Below are positions 1-5,970 of a stretch of DNA of 6,327 bases, one piece after another. This stretch comes from Sulfurimonas sp. (GTDB lineage: Bacteria > Campylobacterota > Campylobacteria > Campylobacterales > Sulfurimonadaceae): contig JAGGWO010000090.1 in NCBI GenBank assembly GCA_021157485.1, positions 1 through 6,327 on the forward strand, written 5' to 3'. Every line of letters begins with the position of its first letter. The stretch's first letter is position 1. Under the pieces are notes generated by a model. The model made no database searches, was not told the origin of the DNA, and worked only from the letters and a program-made list of their open reading frames with translations. The position numbers and the translations under genes are program-made.

Positions 1-107
1 ATAGAGAGGGGGAAACGCCTGGTCCCATTCCGAACCCAGAAGCTAAGCCCCTCATCGCTGATAATACTGCAGGTTTCACTTGTGGGAATGTAGGTCGCTG
101 CCTAGTT
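1..107 (+). rRNA. rrf: 5S ribosomal RNA, 5'-truncated by the window edge
   Basis: This is the 3' nine-tenths of a 5S rRNA gene. It shows the conserved loop B/C block (CCGAAC near 30-35, then GAAG-TAAG to about 47), the ATAATACTGC segment at 61-70, the GTGGGAA turn near 82-88, and the TAGGTCGCTGCC 3' strand at 91-102 that closes helix I in this family. About a dozen 5' bases are missing, so helix I cannot be completed. The 3' end is placed near 107 from the usual helix I end and is uncertain by a few bases. It should be the last gene of an rRNA operon on the plus strand; 16S and 23S would lie upstream, outside the window. No tRNA follows it. Confidence 0.95.
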
Positions 108-233
108 GTCATTAAAACAATCACATGTACTTTTCAATTTACTCTTCGTTACTAAAACATTCACGTACAGAAGTACGCTTCATATTTCAGTGCCTTGATT
201 AAAGTGAAAATTGCATGCGCTTGTTTTAATGAC
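108..233. repeat. 126-bp imperfect palindrome downstream of 5S rRNA
   Basis: Two 61-base arms (108-168 and 173-233) are inverted copies around the 4-base centre AGAA at 169-172. The outermost 13 bases match exactly (GTCATTAAAACAA at 108-120 against its complement at 221-233), as do the innermost 5 (CGTAC/GTACG). The ten bases at 131-140 match at nine positions. The part at 145-163 pairs poorly unless shifted by one base. In strict register about 40 of 61 positions pair, plus two G-U. The arms are AT-rich with no clear U-tract after them, so this is not a textbook intrinsic terminator. It could be a MITE-like or REP-like element, or a structured 3' trailer of the rRNA operon. Nothing coding is seen here. 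Confidence 0.75.
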
Positions 234-280
234 TTCTTCAATTTCTTTTAATGCAATTTATCTTTATACAACTCTTAATA

Positions 281-289
281 TGTTATTAT
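281..289 (+). promoter_or_regulatory. candidate extended -10 promoter for gmhA
   Basis: TGT-TATTAT resembles an extended -10 element (TGn followed by TATTAT at 284-289). It would start transcription near 295-297 and give a leader of about 20 nt before the gmhA ATG. There is no convincing -35 about 17 bases upstream, which is common for sigma-70 promoters in Campylobacterota. The region is AT-rich, so a chance match is possible. A weak GGA ribosome-binding core sits at 309-311, six bases before the start codon. Confidence 0.35.
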
Positions 290-317
290 CCTATTACTTA
301 TTATTATTGGAATAAAA

Positions 318-905
318 ATGAAAAATTACATAAAAGATCAAATAAAAAAATCATATGAAACTAAACAAAATATTTATACTAATGAAGACCTGCTTAATAA
401 AATAGAAGAAGTTGCAAAGAAGTGTGTTGAACTCTATAGAGGTACCAATAAAACTATTTTAGCTGGTAATGGTGGTAGTGCTGCTGATGCTCAGCATATA
501 GCGGCAGAGATGGTTGGTAGATATGGTTTTGATAGACCTTCACTGCCTTCTCTTGCCCTTACTACTGATACGTCAGCGTTAACAGCTATTGGAAATGATT
601 ATGGTTATGATCAAGTATTTTCTCGTCAGCTTGAAGGTATGGGACAAAAGGGAGATCTTTTTATTGGTATATCTACTTCTGGTAATTCAGTAAATATCGT
701 TAAAGCATTCCAGAGTGCAAAAGTTAAAGGAATTACTACTGTTGCTTTAGTTGGTCGTGATGGTGGAGAGATGGCTAAAATTGCTGATATTTCATTAATT
801 GTTCCTTCTGATTCAACCCCTAGAATTCAGGAGTCTCATATATTAATAGGGCATATCCTTTGTGATATTATTGAAAAAGAGATATTTGCAGATGGTGTTA
901 GTTAA
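318..905 (+). CDS. gmhA: phosphoheptose isomerase (sedoheptulose 7-phosphate isomerase)
   Basis: This cytoplasmic enzyme converts sedoheptulose 7-phosphate to D-glycero-D-manno-heptose 7-phosphate, the first step of ADP-heptose synthesis for LPS/LOS core. The 195-residue product has the usual GmhA length and is a single SIS domain. Visible motifs are GNGGSAADAQH (residues 50-60), the phosphate-binding STSGNS loop (119-124), and the C-terminal TPRIQESHILIGH segment (168-179). By alignment from memory to E. coli GmhA, Glu64, Gln171 and His179 correspond to active-site Glu65, Gln172 and His180. The ATG at 318 has a weak GGA six bases upstream and gives the expected N-terminus. It is the first gene of a packed operon, followed 6 nt later by gmhB, the enzyme two steps on. 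A related SIS protein such as DiaA is possible in principle, but the active-site residues and neighbours favour GmhA. Confidence 0.95.
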   Translation: MKNYIKDQIKKSYETKQNIYTNEDLLNKIEEVAKKCVELYRGTNKTILAGNGGSAADAQHIAAEMVGRYGFDRPSLPSLALTTDTSALTAIGNDYGYDQVFSRQLEGMGQKGDLFIGISTSGNSVNIVKAFQSAKVKGITTVALVGRDGGEMAKIADISLIVPSDSTPRIQESHILIGHILCDIIEKEIFADGVS

Positions 906-911
906 TTACTA

Positions 912-1427
912 ATGAATAAAGCTCTTTTTTTGGATCGTGATGGTGTTATTAATGTTGAAAAAGATTATCTATATAAGATAGAAGATTTTGAATTTATAGA
1001 TGGTGTTTTTGAATTATGTAAGCATTATATAGATTTAGGATATTTAATCTTTGTTGTCACTAATCAATCTGGTATTGCGAGATCTTATTACAGTGAAGAA
1101 GATTTTGCTAGACTTTCCCTCTGGATGAGTAAAGAGTTCTTAAAACACGATATAAAGATAGAAAAAATATATCATTGTCCTCATCATCCAGATATTTCTG
1201 GTGAGTGTAGTTGTCGTAAGCCTAATTCTGGTATGTTAGAAGAAGCAGCTAATGAATTTAAGATTAATTTATCAGACTCTATAATTATAGGTGATAAAGA
1301 GAGAGATATAGAAGCTGGGTTAAATGCAGGTTTACGTGAAACTTATCTTTTTGATGAGTCTAAAACTGTTAAAAGTTCACGCGCAACTAAGATAGTCTCA
1401 AAACTTGAAAATATATGGAAAAAATAG
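912..1427 (+). CDS. gmhB: D-glycero-D-manno-heptose 1,7-bisphosphate 7-phosphatase
   Basis: This HAD-superfamily, histidinol-phosphatase-type enzyme removes the 7-phosphate from heptose 1,7-bisphosphate before adenylylation. The 171-residue protein has HAD motif I FLDRDGVIN (Asp8 nucleophile, Asp10 acid/base), motif II VVTNQSGI (Thr50, Asn51), and a zinc-binding loop with Cys89, His91, Cys99 and Cys101 (CPHH...CSC). Arg102-Lys103 follow the loop, and motif IV is GDKERDIEAG (Asp128, Asp132). All expected catalytic and zinc ligands are present. It is slightly shorter than the E. coli enzyme (about 190 residues). The ATG lies 6 nt after gmhA with no clear Shine-Dalgarno sequence, so translational coupling to gmhA is likely. 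The anomer specificity (beta for LPS) is assumed from the pathway and cannot be read from the sequence. Confidence 0.93.
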   Translation: MNKALFLDRDGVINVEKDYLYKIEDFEFIDGVFELCKHYIDLGYLIFVVTNQSGIARSYYSEEDFARLSLWMSKEFLKHDIKIEKIYHCPHHPDISGECSCRKPNSGMLEEAANEFKINLSDSIIIGDKERDIEAGLNAGLRETYLFDESKTVKSSRATKIVSKLENIWKK

Positions 1428-1913
1428 ATGTTAATTTTAAATAGTGGTGGTACTTTTAATAAGAGGTATAATAAAATTAGTGGTGAACTAGAAGTTCCTT
1501 TTGATAACGAAGCAATTGAGAAAATACTTCTTTGTGTAGACTCAGAGTATAGCTTAGCGGGTGTTGTATATAAAGATAGTTTAGAGATGGATATAAATGA
1601 TAGAAAGATGCTTGCAAGTATTATTATGGAATCAACTGATGATACTTTTATTATAATACATGGTACTGATACAATGTCTATGACTGCTGAGTTTCTTAAT
1701 GAAGTTTTTGATGATAGAAAAATTATTTTAACAGGCTCTATGAAACCTTTTGAGATTGATAATATTGAGGCAACTTTAAACCTAGGAATGGCTCTAGGAT
1801 ATGCTAATTCAGTTGTTGAAAATGGCGTTTATATATGTATGAGTGGTTTCGTAAAACCTTGGAATAATATAGAAAAAAATAGAAAATCAGGAAAGTTTGA
1901 AATTGTCAAATAA
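1428..1913 (+). CDS. stand-alone asparaginase-like N-terminal domain protein
   Basis: The 161-residue protein matches only the N-terminal domain of type I/II L-asparaginases, which are normally about 330 residues. SGGTF (residues 6-10) stands where TGGTI is usual, placing Thr9 at the nucleophile position. HGTDTM (78-83) supplies the second Thr80-Asp81 pair, followed by LTGSMKP (101-107) and a Lys150 that may match the catalytic lysine. The C-terminal domain, which completes active sites across subunits in full-length enzymes, is absent. I recall similar short proteins annotated as asparaginase domain-containing in Campylobacterota. The ATG abuts the gmhB stop codon, with a weak GGA 8 bases upstream, and the 3' end overlaps ccoI. 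Nothing suggests a recent frameshift, because ccoI begins at once. Whether it hydrolyses asparagine is unknown; an amidohydrolase or a binding role are equally possible. Confidence 0.8.
   Translation: MLILNSGGTFNKRYNKISGELEVPFDNEAIEKILLCVDSEYSLAGVVYKDSLEMDINDRKMLASIIMESTDDTFIIIHGTDTMSMTAEFLNEVFDDRKIILTGSMKPFEIDNIEATLNLGMALGYANSVVENGVYICMSGFVKPWNNIEKNRKSGKFEIVK
1889..1892 (+). promoter_or_regulatory. Shine-Dalgarno site deciding the ccoI start
   Basis: AGGA lies within the end of the preceding gene. It sits 4 bases before a TTG at 1897 and 10 bases before a second in-frame TTG at 1903. No ATG is near. The spacing fits 1903 somewhat better, and the resulting N-terminus (MSNKIPCTHC) looks more natural, but 1897 is not excluded. 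Confidence 0.5.
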
Positions 1914-4305
1914 GATTCCTTGTACTCATTGTCATTTAGAATTTAGTGAAGATATGATGATAAAAGAGGGTGAGCACTACTTCTGCTGTAATGGCTGTCG
2001 GGGTGTTTATCATCTTTTAAGTGATGAGGGGCTTGATAGTTTTTATGAAAAAGCCGGAGATGTAAAACTTACTCCTCCAACTAATCAATACGAAGACTCT
2101 TCAAATTTTAATGCACCTGCGTTTTATGATAGGTTTGTCAAAGTAAATAGTGATGGTTTTAGTGAAGTTTCTTTAATTATTGAGGGTATTCACTGCTCTG
2201 CCTGCGTTTGGCTAAATGAGAAAGCCCTTCACAAGATGGAAGGGGTGATAGAAGCTAATATTAATTTTACAAATAATAAAGCTACAATAGTTTGGGTTGA
2301 TAATATTTTAAAATTATCACAAATAATAGATATGATTAGAGCAATTGGATATAACGCCTATCCATATGATGCTTCACTTCAAGAGGCACATGTAAACAAA
2401 GAACGTAAAGATTACTATTTGAGAATGGCAGTTGCAATTTTTGCTTCTATGAATATTATGTGGATTGCAGTTGCTCAATATGCTGGATATTTTAGTGGGA
2501 TTACTCAAGAGATTAAAACAATACTAAATATTGCAGAGGGTATTCTTGCTACTCCAGTTCTGTTTTATAGTGGTTGGATATTTTTTAGAGGTGCTTACTA
2601 TGGCATGAAAAATAGAGTTGTTAACATGGATATACTTGTTGCAACAGGAGCTTTACTCACATACATTTTTTCAATATATATAACAGTTACTGAAGATGGA
2701 GAAGCCTATTTTGATTCGGTAAGTATGATTATTACATTTGTACTAATAGGTAAGTTTTTAGAAGTTTTAAGTAAGAAAAACGCAGCTGATACGTTGGACG
2801 TCATAGGAAAACATATACCTAATGAAGTAAATGTGGTTAAAGGTGGAAATATTGTTTCTTGCAAACTTTCTGATGTAGCAGTAGGAGATATTATTGTTGT
2901 TTCTTCTGGAGAGAAAATTTTACTTGACGGCGAAATACTTAAAGGTAGTGGTTCATTTGATGAATCGAGTCTTACTGGAGAGAGTGAACCAATGTATAAA
3001 GTTGAGGGTGATGCAGTTATAAGTGGAACAACAAGTATTGATGCAGATATACACTTTAAAGCTACAAAAGATTTTGAACACTCAACTCTCTCTAATTTAG
3101 TGCAGCTTTTAGAATCAGCTATTAATAAAAAACCTAAAATTGAACAGATAGCAAATAAGTTGTCTGAATATTTTTCTTCAACAATTTTACTGTTATCCTT
3201 AATAACATTTATAGTATGGTGGTTTTGGCCACATAGTTTTGAGACTGCGTTTATGGTTGGTATCTCTGTCATTGTTATAGCATGTCCTTGTGCCTTAGCT
3301 CTTGCAACTCCAGTTGCAACTTTGGTAGGACTGAGTTTAGGTGCGAAAAAAGGGATACTTTTTAAAGAGGCCGCTCAATTAGAAACTATGGCTAAAGTAG
3401 ATACCCTTGTTTTAGATAAGACAGGGACTATTACAGTAGGTAAACCAGAAGTAATTAAAGAGAATATTTTTGCAGAGTTTGACATTGAGTTATTGTATTC
3501 CCTTGTTAAATCATCAAAACATCCAGTCTCACACGGTATATGTAAGTATATAGATGAGAACAAAGAATGTTTTAATGTTGTTGCGTTTGATGAGTTTAAA
3601 CAGATACCCGCTCGTGGTATTAGTGCCAAGATAAATTCTAATGAGCTGCTAGGTGGTAATTATAAGCTAATGTTAGAAAATAAAATTGAAGTCGAGCACT
3701 CAAGTGAGAACACTTTGTTTTATTTTGCAGTAGATAAAAAAGTTGTAGCTATCTATGAGCTAAATGATAAAGTAAAAGATGGTGCTAAGGGGCTTGTAGA
3801 TAGTCTAAAATCTAAAGGTATTGAAACTATAATGCTAACTGGTGACAATGAATTAGCTGCGTTTAGGGTTGCAAAAGAGATTAATTTAGAGAGAGTGTAC
3901 TCTGAACAGACACCAGAGGATAAAGCTGCGTTTATATCTAAGTTGCATAAAGATAAAAGAACCGTGGTAATGGTTGGAGATGGTGTTAATGATGTATTGG
4001 CATTAGCCCGTGCAGATATAGGTATAGTTATGGGAAGTGGAAGTGATATAGCAGTTGATGTGAGTGATGTCGTACTTCTAAATGATTCTTTAAAGTCACT
4101 TGAAGATGCATTTAAAATCTCACGTACAACATATGGACTGATAAAGCAGAATCTTGGAATATCTCTGATTTATAATGCAATAACAATTCCACTAGCGATG
4201 GCTGGATATGTAATTCCTCTTGTCGCAGCAATCTCTATGAGTGTTAGCTCATTGCTTGTTGTAGGTAACTCTATGAGAATTAGATATAAATGGAATAAAG
4301 GATAA
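1903..4305 (+). CDS. ccoI: CcoI/FixI-type copper-translocating P1B ATPase
   Basis: This inner-membrane copper exporter is likely to supply copper for cbb3 oxidase assembly. It is about 800 residues, numbered here from TTG 1903. The N-terminal cysteine-rich metal-binding region has C7xxC10 and C28-C29xxC32, followed by an HMA domain with GIHCSAC (Cys98, Cys101). Predicted helices lie at about 175-197, 207-228, 242-260, 270-289, 427-442, 449-468, 751-769 and 771-791, the eight-helix P1B layout. TGES is at 358-361, the CPC ion site at 461-463, DKTGT with phosphorylated Asp505, the HP motif at 540-541, and GDGVND at 692-697. YN (757-758) and MxxSS (779-783) in the last two helices are copper(I) signatures. 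After GDGVND the usual AP is replaced by VL. It overlaps the preceding gene by 11 nt, and ccoS follows, which supports CcoI over a general CopA. Confidence 0.93.
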   Translation: MSNKIPCTHCHLEFSEDMMIKEGEHYFCCNGCRGVYHLLSDEGLDSFYEKAGDVKLTPPTNQYEDSSNFNAPAFYDRFVKVNSDGFSEVSLIIEGIHCSACVWLNEKALHKMEGVIEANINFTNNKATIVWVDNILKLSQIIDMIRAIGYNAYPYDASLQEAHVNKERKDYYLRMAVAIFASMNIMWIAVAQYAGYFSGITQEIKTILNIAEGILATPVLFYSGWIFFRGAYYGMKNRVVNMDILVATGALLTYIFSIYITVTEDGEAYFDSVSMIITFVLIGKFLEVLSKKNAADTLDVIGKHIPNEVNVVKGGNIVSCKLSDVAVGDIIVVSSGEKILLDGEILKGSGSFDESSLTGESEPMYKVEGDAVISGTTSIDADIHFKATKDFEHSTLSNLVQLLESAINKKPKIEQIANKLSEYFSSTILLLSLITFIVWWFWPHSFETAFMVGISVIVIACPCALALATPVATLVGLSLGAKKGILFKEAAQLETMAKVDTLVLDKTGTITVGKPEVIKENIFAEFDIELLYSLVKSSKHPVSHGICKYIDENKECFNVVAFDEFKQIPARGISAKINSNELLGGNYKLMLENKIEVEHSSENTLFYFAVDKKVVAIYELNDKVKDGAKGLVDSLKSKGIETIMLTGDNELAAFRVAKEINLERVYSEQTPEDKAAFISKLHKDKRTVVMVGDGVNDVLALARADIGIVMGSGSDIAVDVSDVVLLNDSLKSLEDAFKISRTTYGLIKQNLGISLIYNAITIPLAMAGYVIPLVAAISMSVSSLLVVGNSMRIRYKWNKG

Positions 4306-4307
4306 AT

Positions 4308-4523
4308 ATGGATGATTGGGTAATTGCGATGATGTTAGGTGCATCAATATTTTTGGGAGCCATTGCACTATTTGCATTTCTTTGGGCTATTAAAAATGGT
4401 CAGTTTGATGATGAAGAGAAGTTTTTAAATGCTGTGAAATTTGATAGTGAAGAAGATTTAAATGATGCCGTAAACGCTGAGAAAAAAAGAGAAGAGTTAA
4501 AAAAGGCTTATAAGCCAGAATAG
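4308..4523 (+). CDS. ccoS: cbb3-type cytochrome oxidase assembly protein CcoS
   Basis: This 71-residue membrane protein has one N-terminal helix (about residues 4-28) followed directly by the family signature FLWAIKNGQFDD (24-35). The rest is a charged, probably cytoplasmic tail rich in Glu and Lys. CcoS is needed for cofactor-complete, active cbb3 oxidase in bacteria such as Rhodobacter capsulatus; its exact mechanism is not settled. It starts 2 nt after ccoI, with AAGGA at 4298-4302 spaced 5 bases from the ATG, the best ribosome-binding site in the operon. The ccoI-ccoS pairing is the standard arrangement and each gene supports the call of the other. The usual FDD after the signature appears here as KFDSEED. 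It is the last gene of the plus-strand operon. Confidence 0.93.
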   Translation: MDDWVIAMMLGASIFLGAIALFAFLWAIKNGQFDDEEKFLNAVKFDSEEDLNDAVNAEKKREELKKAYKPE

Positions 4524-4534
4524 AGTAAAATAGC

Positions 4535-4553
4535 CTCCAGACAGAGTCTGGAG
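4535..4553. terminator. hairpin between convergent ccoS and cytochrome c genes
   Basis: A perfect 8-bp stem, CTCCAGAC/GTCTGGAG, encloses a 3-base loop AGA. It lies 11 nt after the ccoS stop and 11 nt beyond the 3' end of the cytochrome c gene. Read on the minus strand, the stem is followed by GCTATTTTACTCT, a modest T-run, so it best fits as the terminator of the cytochrome gene. On the plus strand the following sequence is A-rich and not U-rich, so termination of the ccoS transcript would be weaker. It is probably shared by both units. Confidence 0.65.
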
Positions 4554-4564
4554 AATCGGAAAAA

Positions 4565-4849
4565 TTATTTACCGATAGTTTGTGCGAATGCGTCTAAATC
4601 AGCATCAGAGTATTTTGCAACTTGACCTTTCATAAGACCTTTCATTGGACCACCAAAAGTACCAGCTTTGTAACCTTTAAGTGCAGTAGCGATTTCAGCG
4701 TGAGACAGGTTAGAAACAACTTTAGATTTACCTAGAGCTTTTTTACTCCAGTCAGCACCGTGACACCCTTTACAAGCACCAGCGTTAACGCCAGCCATTA
4801 AAGCAGTTGTTGCAGTTAAAGCAACGATAGTAGTAACAATTTTTTTCAT
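4565..4849 (-). CDS. small periplasmic class I cytochrome c (c553-like)
   Basis: The 94-residue precursor starts with a clear Sec signal peptide: MKK, a hydrophobic core, then likely cleavage after VNA at about residue 23. A single heme site CKGCH follows (Cys26, Cys29, His30) almost at the mature N-terminus. The C-terminal half has GGPMKGLMKGQVAKYSDADLDAFAQ. Met73 is the better candidate for the sixth heme ligand, since it sits seven residues before the YSD motif; Met69 is the alternative. The mature protein would be about 8 kDa, a soluble electron shuttle. It is transcribed alone, convergent with ccoS and divergent from hldD, with a good AAGGAA (4855-4860) six bases before the ATG. A role as electron donor to a cbb3 oxidase is inference from family and context; the oxidase genes are not in the window. 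Confidence 0.93.
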   Translation of the reverse strand: MKKIVTTIVALTATTALMAGVNAGACKGCHGADWSKKALGKSKVVSNLSHAEIATALKGYKAGTFGGPMKGLMKGQVAKYSDADLDAFAQTIGK

Positions 4850-4879
4850 TTTAATTCCTTAATTTAAAGTTTCGGATAC

Positions 4880-4885
4880 ATTATA
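4880..4885 (-). promoter_or_regulatory. candidate -10 box for the cytochrome c gene
   Basis: Minus-strand TATAAT is a perfect -10 hexamer. It would start transcription near 4873-4874 and give a leader of about 24 nt that contains the ribosome-binding site. The -35 region (around 4903-4908, CAAGTA on this strand) is not consensus, as is common in Campylobacterota. It overlaps a plus-strand TATAAT because the core ATTATAAT is a palindrome. Confidence 0.5.
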
Positions 4886-4936
4886 ATGGTTTGAGTCTTA
4901 AATACTTGTTAATGAATTAAAAGGTATCATTATATT
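4882..4936 (+). promoter_or_regulatory. candidate promoter region for hldD-hldE
   Basis: Two -10-like hexamers face hldD: TATAAT at 4882-4887, which would give a leader of about 70 nt, and TATATT at 4931-4936, which would give about 20 nt. Neither has a good -35; TTGTTA at 4906-4911 is 19 bases before the second. The 113-nt gap between the divergent genes must hold the promoter if hldD-hldE is not transcribed from elsewhere, but which hexamer is used cannot be decided from sequence. Confidence 0.35.
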
Positions 4937-4952
4937 AAAATAAGTTTAGCAT

Positions 4953-4955
4953 AGG
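4953..4955 (+). promoter_or_regulatory. Shine-Dalgarno core deciding the hldD start
   Basis: AGG lies seven bases before the ATG at 4963. An upstream in-frame GTG at 4957 would leave only one base of spacing, so the ATG is the better start. The core is short and no stronger site is nearby. Confidence 0.5.
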
Positions 4956-4962
4956 TGTGAAG

Positions 4963-5970
4963 ATGAGATACATAGAAGATGATTTAAAAAACAAAACAAT
5001 TTTAATTACTGGAGGAGCAGGTTTTATAGGTTCAAACTTAGCATTTTACTTTCAAAACAACCACCCAGAGGCTAATGTAGTTATACTAGATAGTTTTAGA
5101 AGTGGTGAAACTCTCTCAAATGGAAACTTGAAAAGTTTTGGACATTTTAAAAATCTTATAGGTTTTACTGGTGAGATAATAAGTGGAGATATTAATGATA
5201 AAGACCTGCTTCTTGATTTGGAAATAAACTATGATTTTGATTATATTTTTCATGAAGCTGCTATTTCAGACACTACTGCACAAGAGCAAGACTTGATGAT
5301 AAAAACTAATGTTAACGCATATAAAGATTTGCTTGACTTAGCAGTGGCACATGATGCAAATATGATATATGCATCTTCGGCTGCTACATATGGAAACGCT
5401 GAGTCTCCTCAAAGAGTTGGGCGCGAGGCTCCTCAAAATGTTTATGGTTTTTCAAAACTCAGTATGGATTATCTAAGTCGTGAGTATATGAAAGATAGTG
5501 ATATTAGTATTGTAGGACTTAGATACTTTAATGTTTATGGAGCCGGAGAGTATTTCAAAAATACAACTGCTTCAATGGTACTACAGTTTGGACATCAGAT
5601 ACTCTCAGGTAAAAATCCTCGTCTTTTTGAAGATAGCGATAAGATACTTCGTGATTTTATATATATAGAAGATATTGTACAGGCAAATATAAAAGCGATG
5701 AAGCCAAAGAAAAGTGGTATTTATAATGTAGGAACAGGTAAGGCAAGAAGTTTTCAAGATATTGTTGACATACTTCAACGTGAGATAGGTACAACATTGA
5801 CTTGTGAATATATTCCAAATCCATTTATTGGTTCTTACCAGTTTCATACAGAAGCTGATATAGCTACGACTAAAGAAGCACTTGGTTATGAGCCAGCTTA
5901 TGAGATGGAAGATGGAATAAAAGCTTATGTAGGTGAAATAAAACGCATATATGAAGAAGAAGTTAAATAG
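4963..5970 (+). CDS. hldD: ADP-L-glycero-D-manno-heptose 6-epimerase
   Basis: This enzyme performs the last step of ADP-heptose synthesis, epimerising ADP-D-glycero-D-manno-heptose at C6 with bound NADP. The 335-residue product is an extended SDR of the NAD-dependent epimerase family. The Rossmann motif TGGAGFIGSN is at residues 16-25, Asp43 ends beta-2, YASSAATYG is at 136-144, and the catalytic Y161xxxK165 follows. RYFNVYG (188-194) precedes Lys199, which aligns from memory with E. coli Lys178, the second catalytic base. RDFIYIEDI is at 230-238. E. coli HldD is about 310 residues, so this version is modestly longer. The alternative GTG at 4957 adds two residues but has poor ribosome-binding spacing. 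hldE starts directly after the stop codon, which separates this from other epimerases such as GalE. Confidence 0.93.
   Translation: MRYIEDDLKNKTILITGGAGFIGSNLAFYFQNNHPEANVVILDSFRSGETLSNGNLKSFGHFKNLIGFTGEIISGDINDKDLLLDLEINYDFDYIFHEAAISDTTAQEQDLMIKTNVNAYKDLLDLAVAHDANMIYASSAATYGNAESPQRVGREAPQNVYGFSKLSMDYLSREYMKDSDISIVGLRYFNVYGAGEYFKNTTASMVLQFGHQILSGKNPRLFEDSDKILRDFIYIEDIVQANIKAMKPKKSGIYNVGTGKARSFQDIVDILQREIGTTLTCEYIPNPFIGSYQFHTEADIATTKEALGYEPAYEMEDGIKAYVGEIKRIYEEEVK

Noticed and set aside
108..233. CRISPR-like repeats or a tRNA after the 5S gene
   Set aside because: The repeat copies are too divergent, alternate in orientation and are only four, so this is not a CRISPR array. No cloverleaf or TTCRA arm is present, so it is not a tRNA.
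1428..1920. A frameshift truncating a full-length asparaginase
   Set aside because: No C-terminal asparaginase domain is found in any frame downstream. The next gene's metal-binding N-terminus begins immediately, so the short form appears genuine.
2706..3272. Long open frame on the minus strand inside ccoI
   Set aside because: It lies wholly within a confidently identified gene in another frame. Its product is rich in Ser, Thr and Ile with no recognisable motif, as expected from an antisense shadow of an AT-rich gene.
3375..3629. Second minus-strand open frame inside ccoI
   Set aside because: It is antisense to the DKTGT region of ccoI, has no ribosome-binding site or family motif, and is a coding shadow.
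4909..4920. TTAAT-GA-ATTAA inverted repeat about 41 bases upstream of the predicted cytochrome c start site, as an FNR/CRP-type activator site
   Set aside because: The position would suit a class II activator, but known sites of this family have a 4-base spacer and GC-containing half-sites (TTGAT or TTAAC). A 5-bp AT-only repeat with a 2-base spacer is expected by chance here.
5605..5847. Minus-strand open frame inside hldD
   Set aside because: The composition is abnormal (many Ile, Tyr, Cys, Phe), there is no motif, and it is fully antisense to conserved hldD codons.
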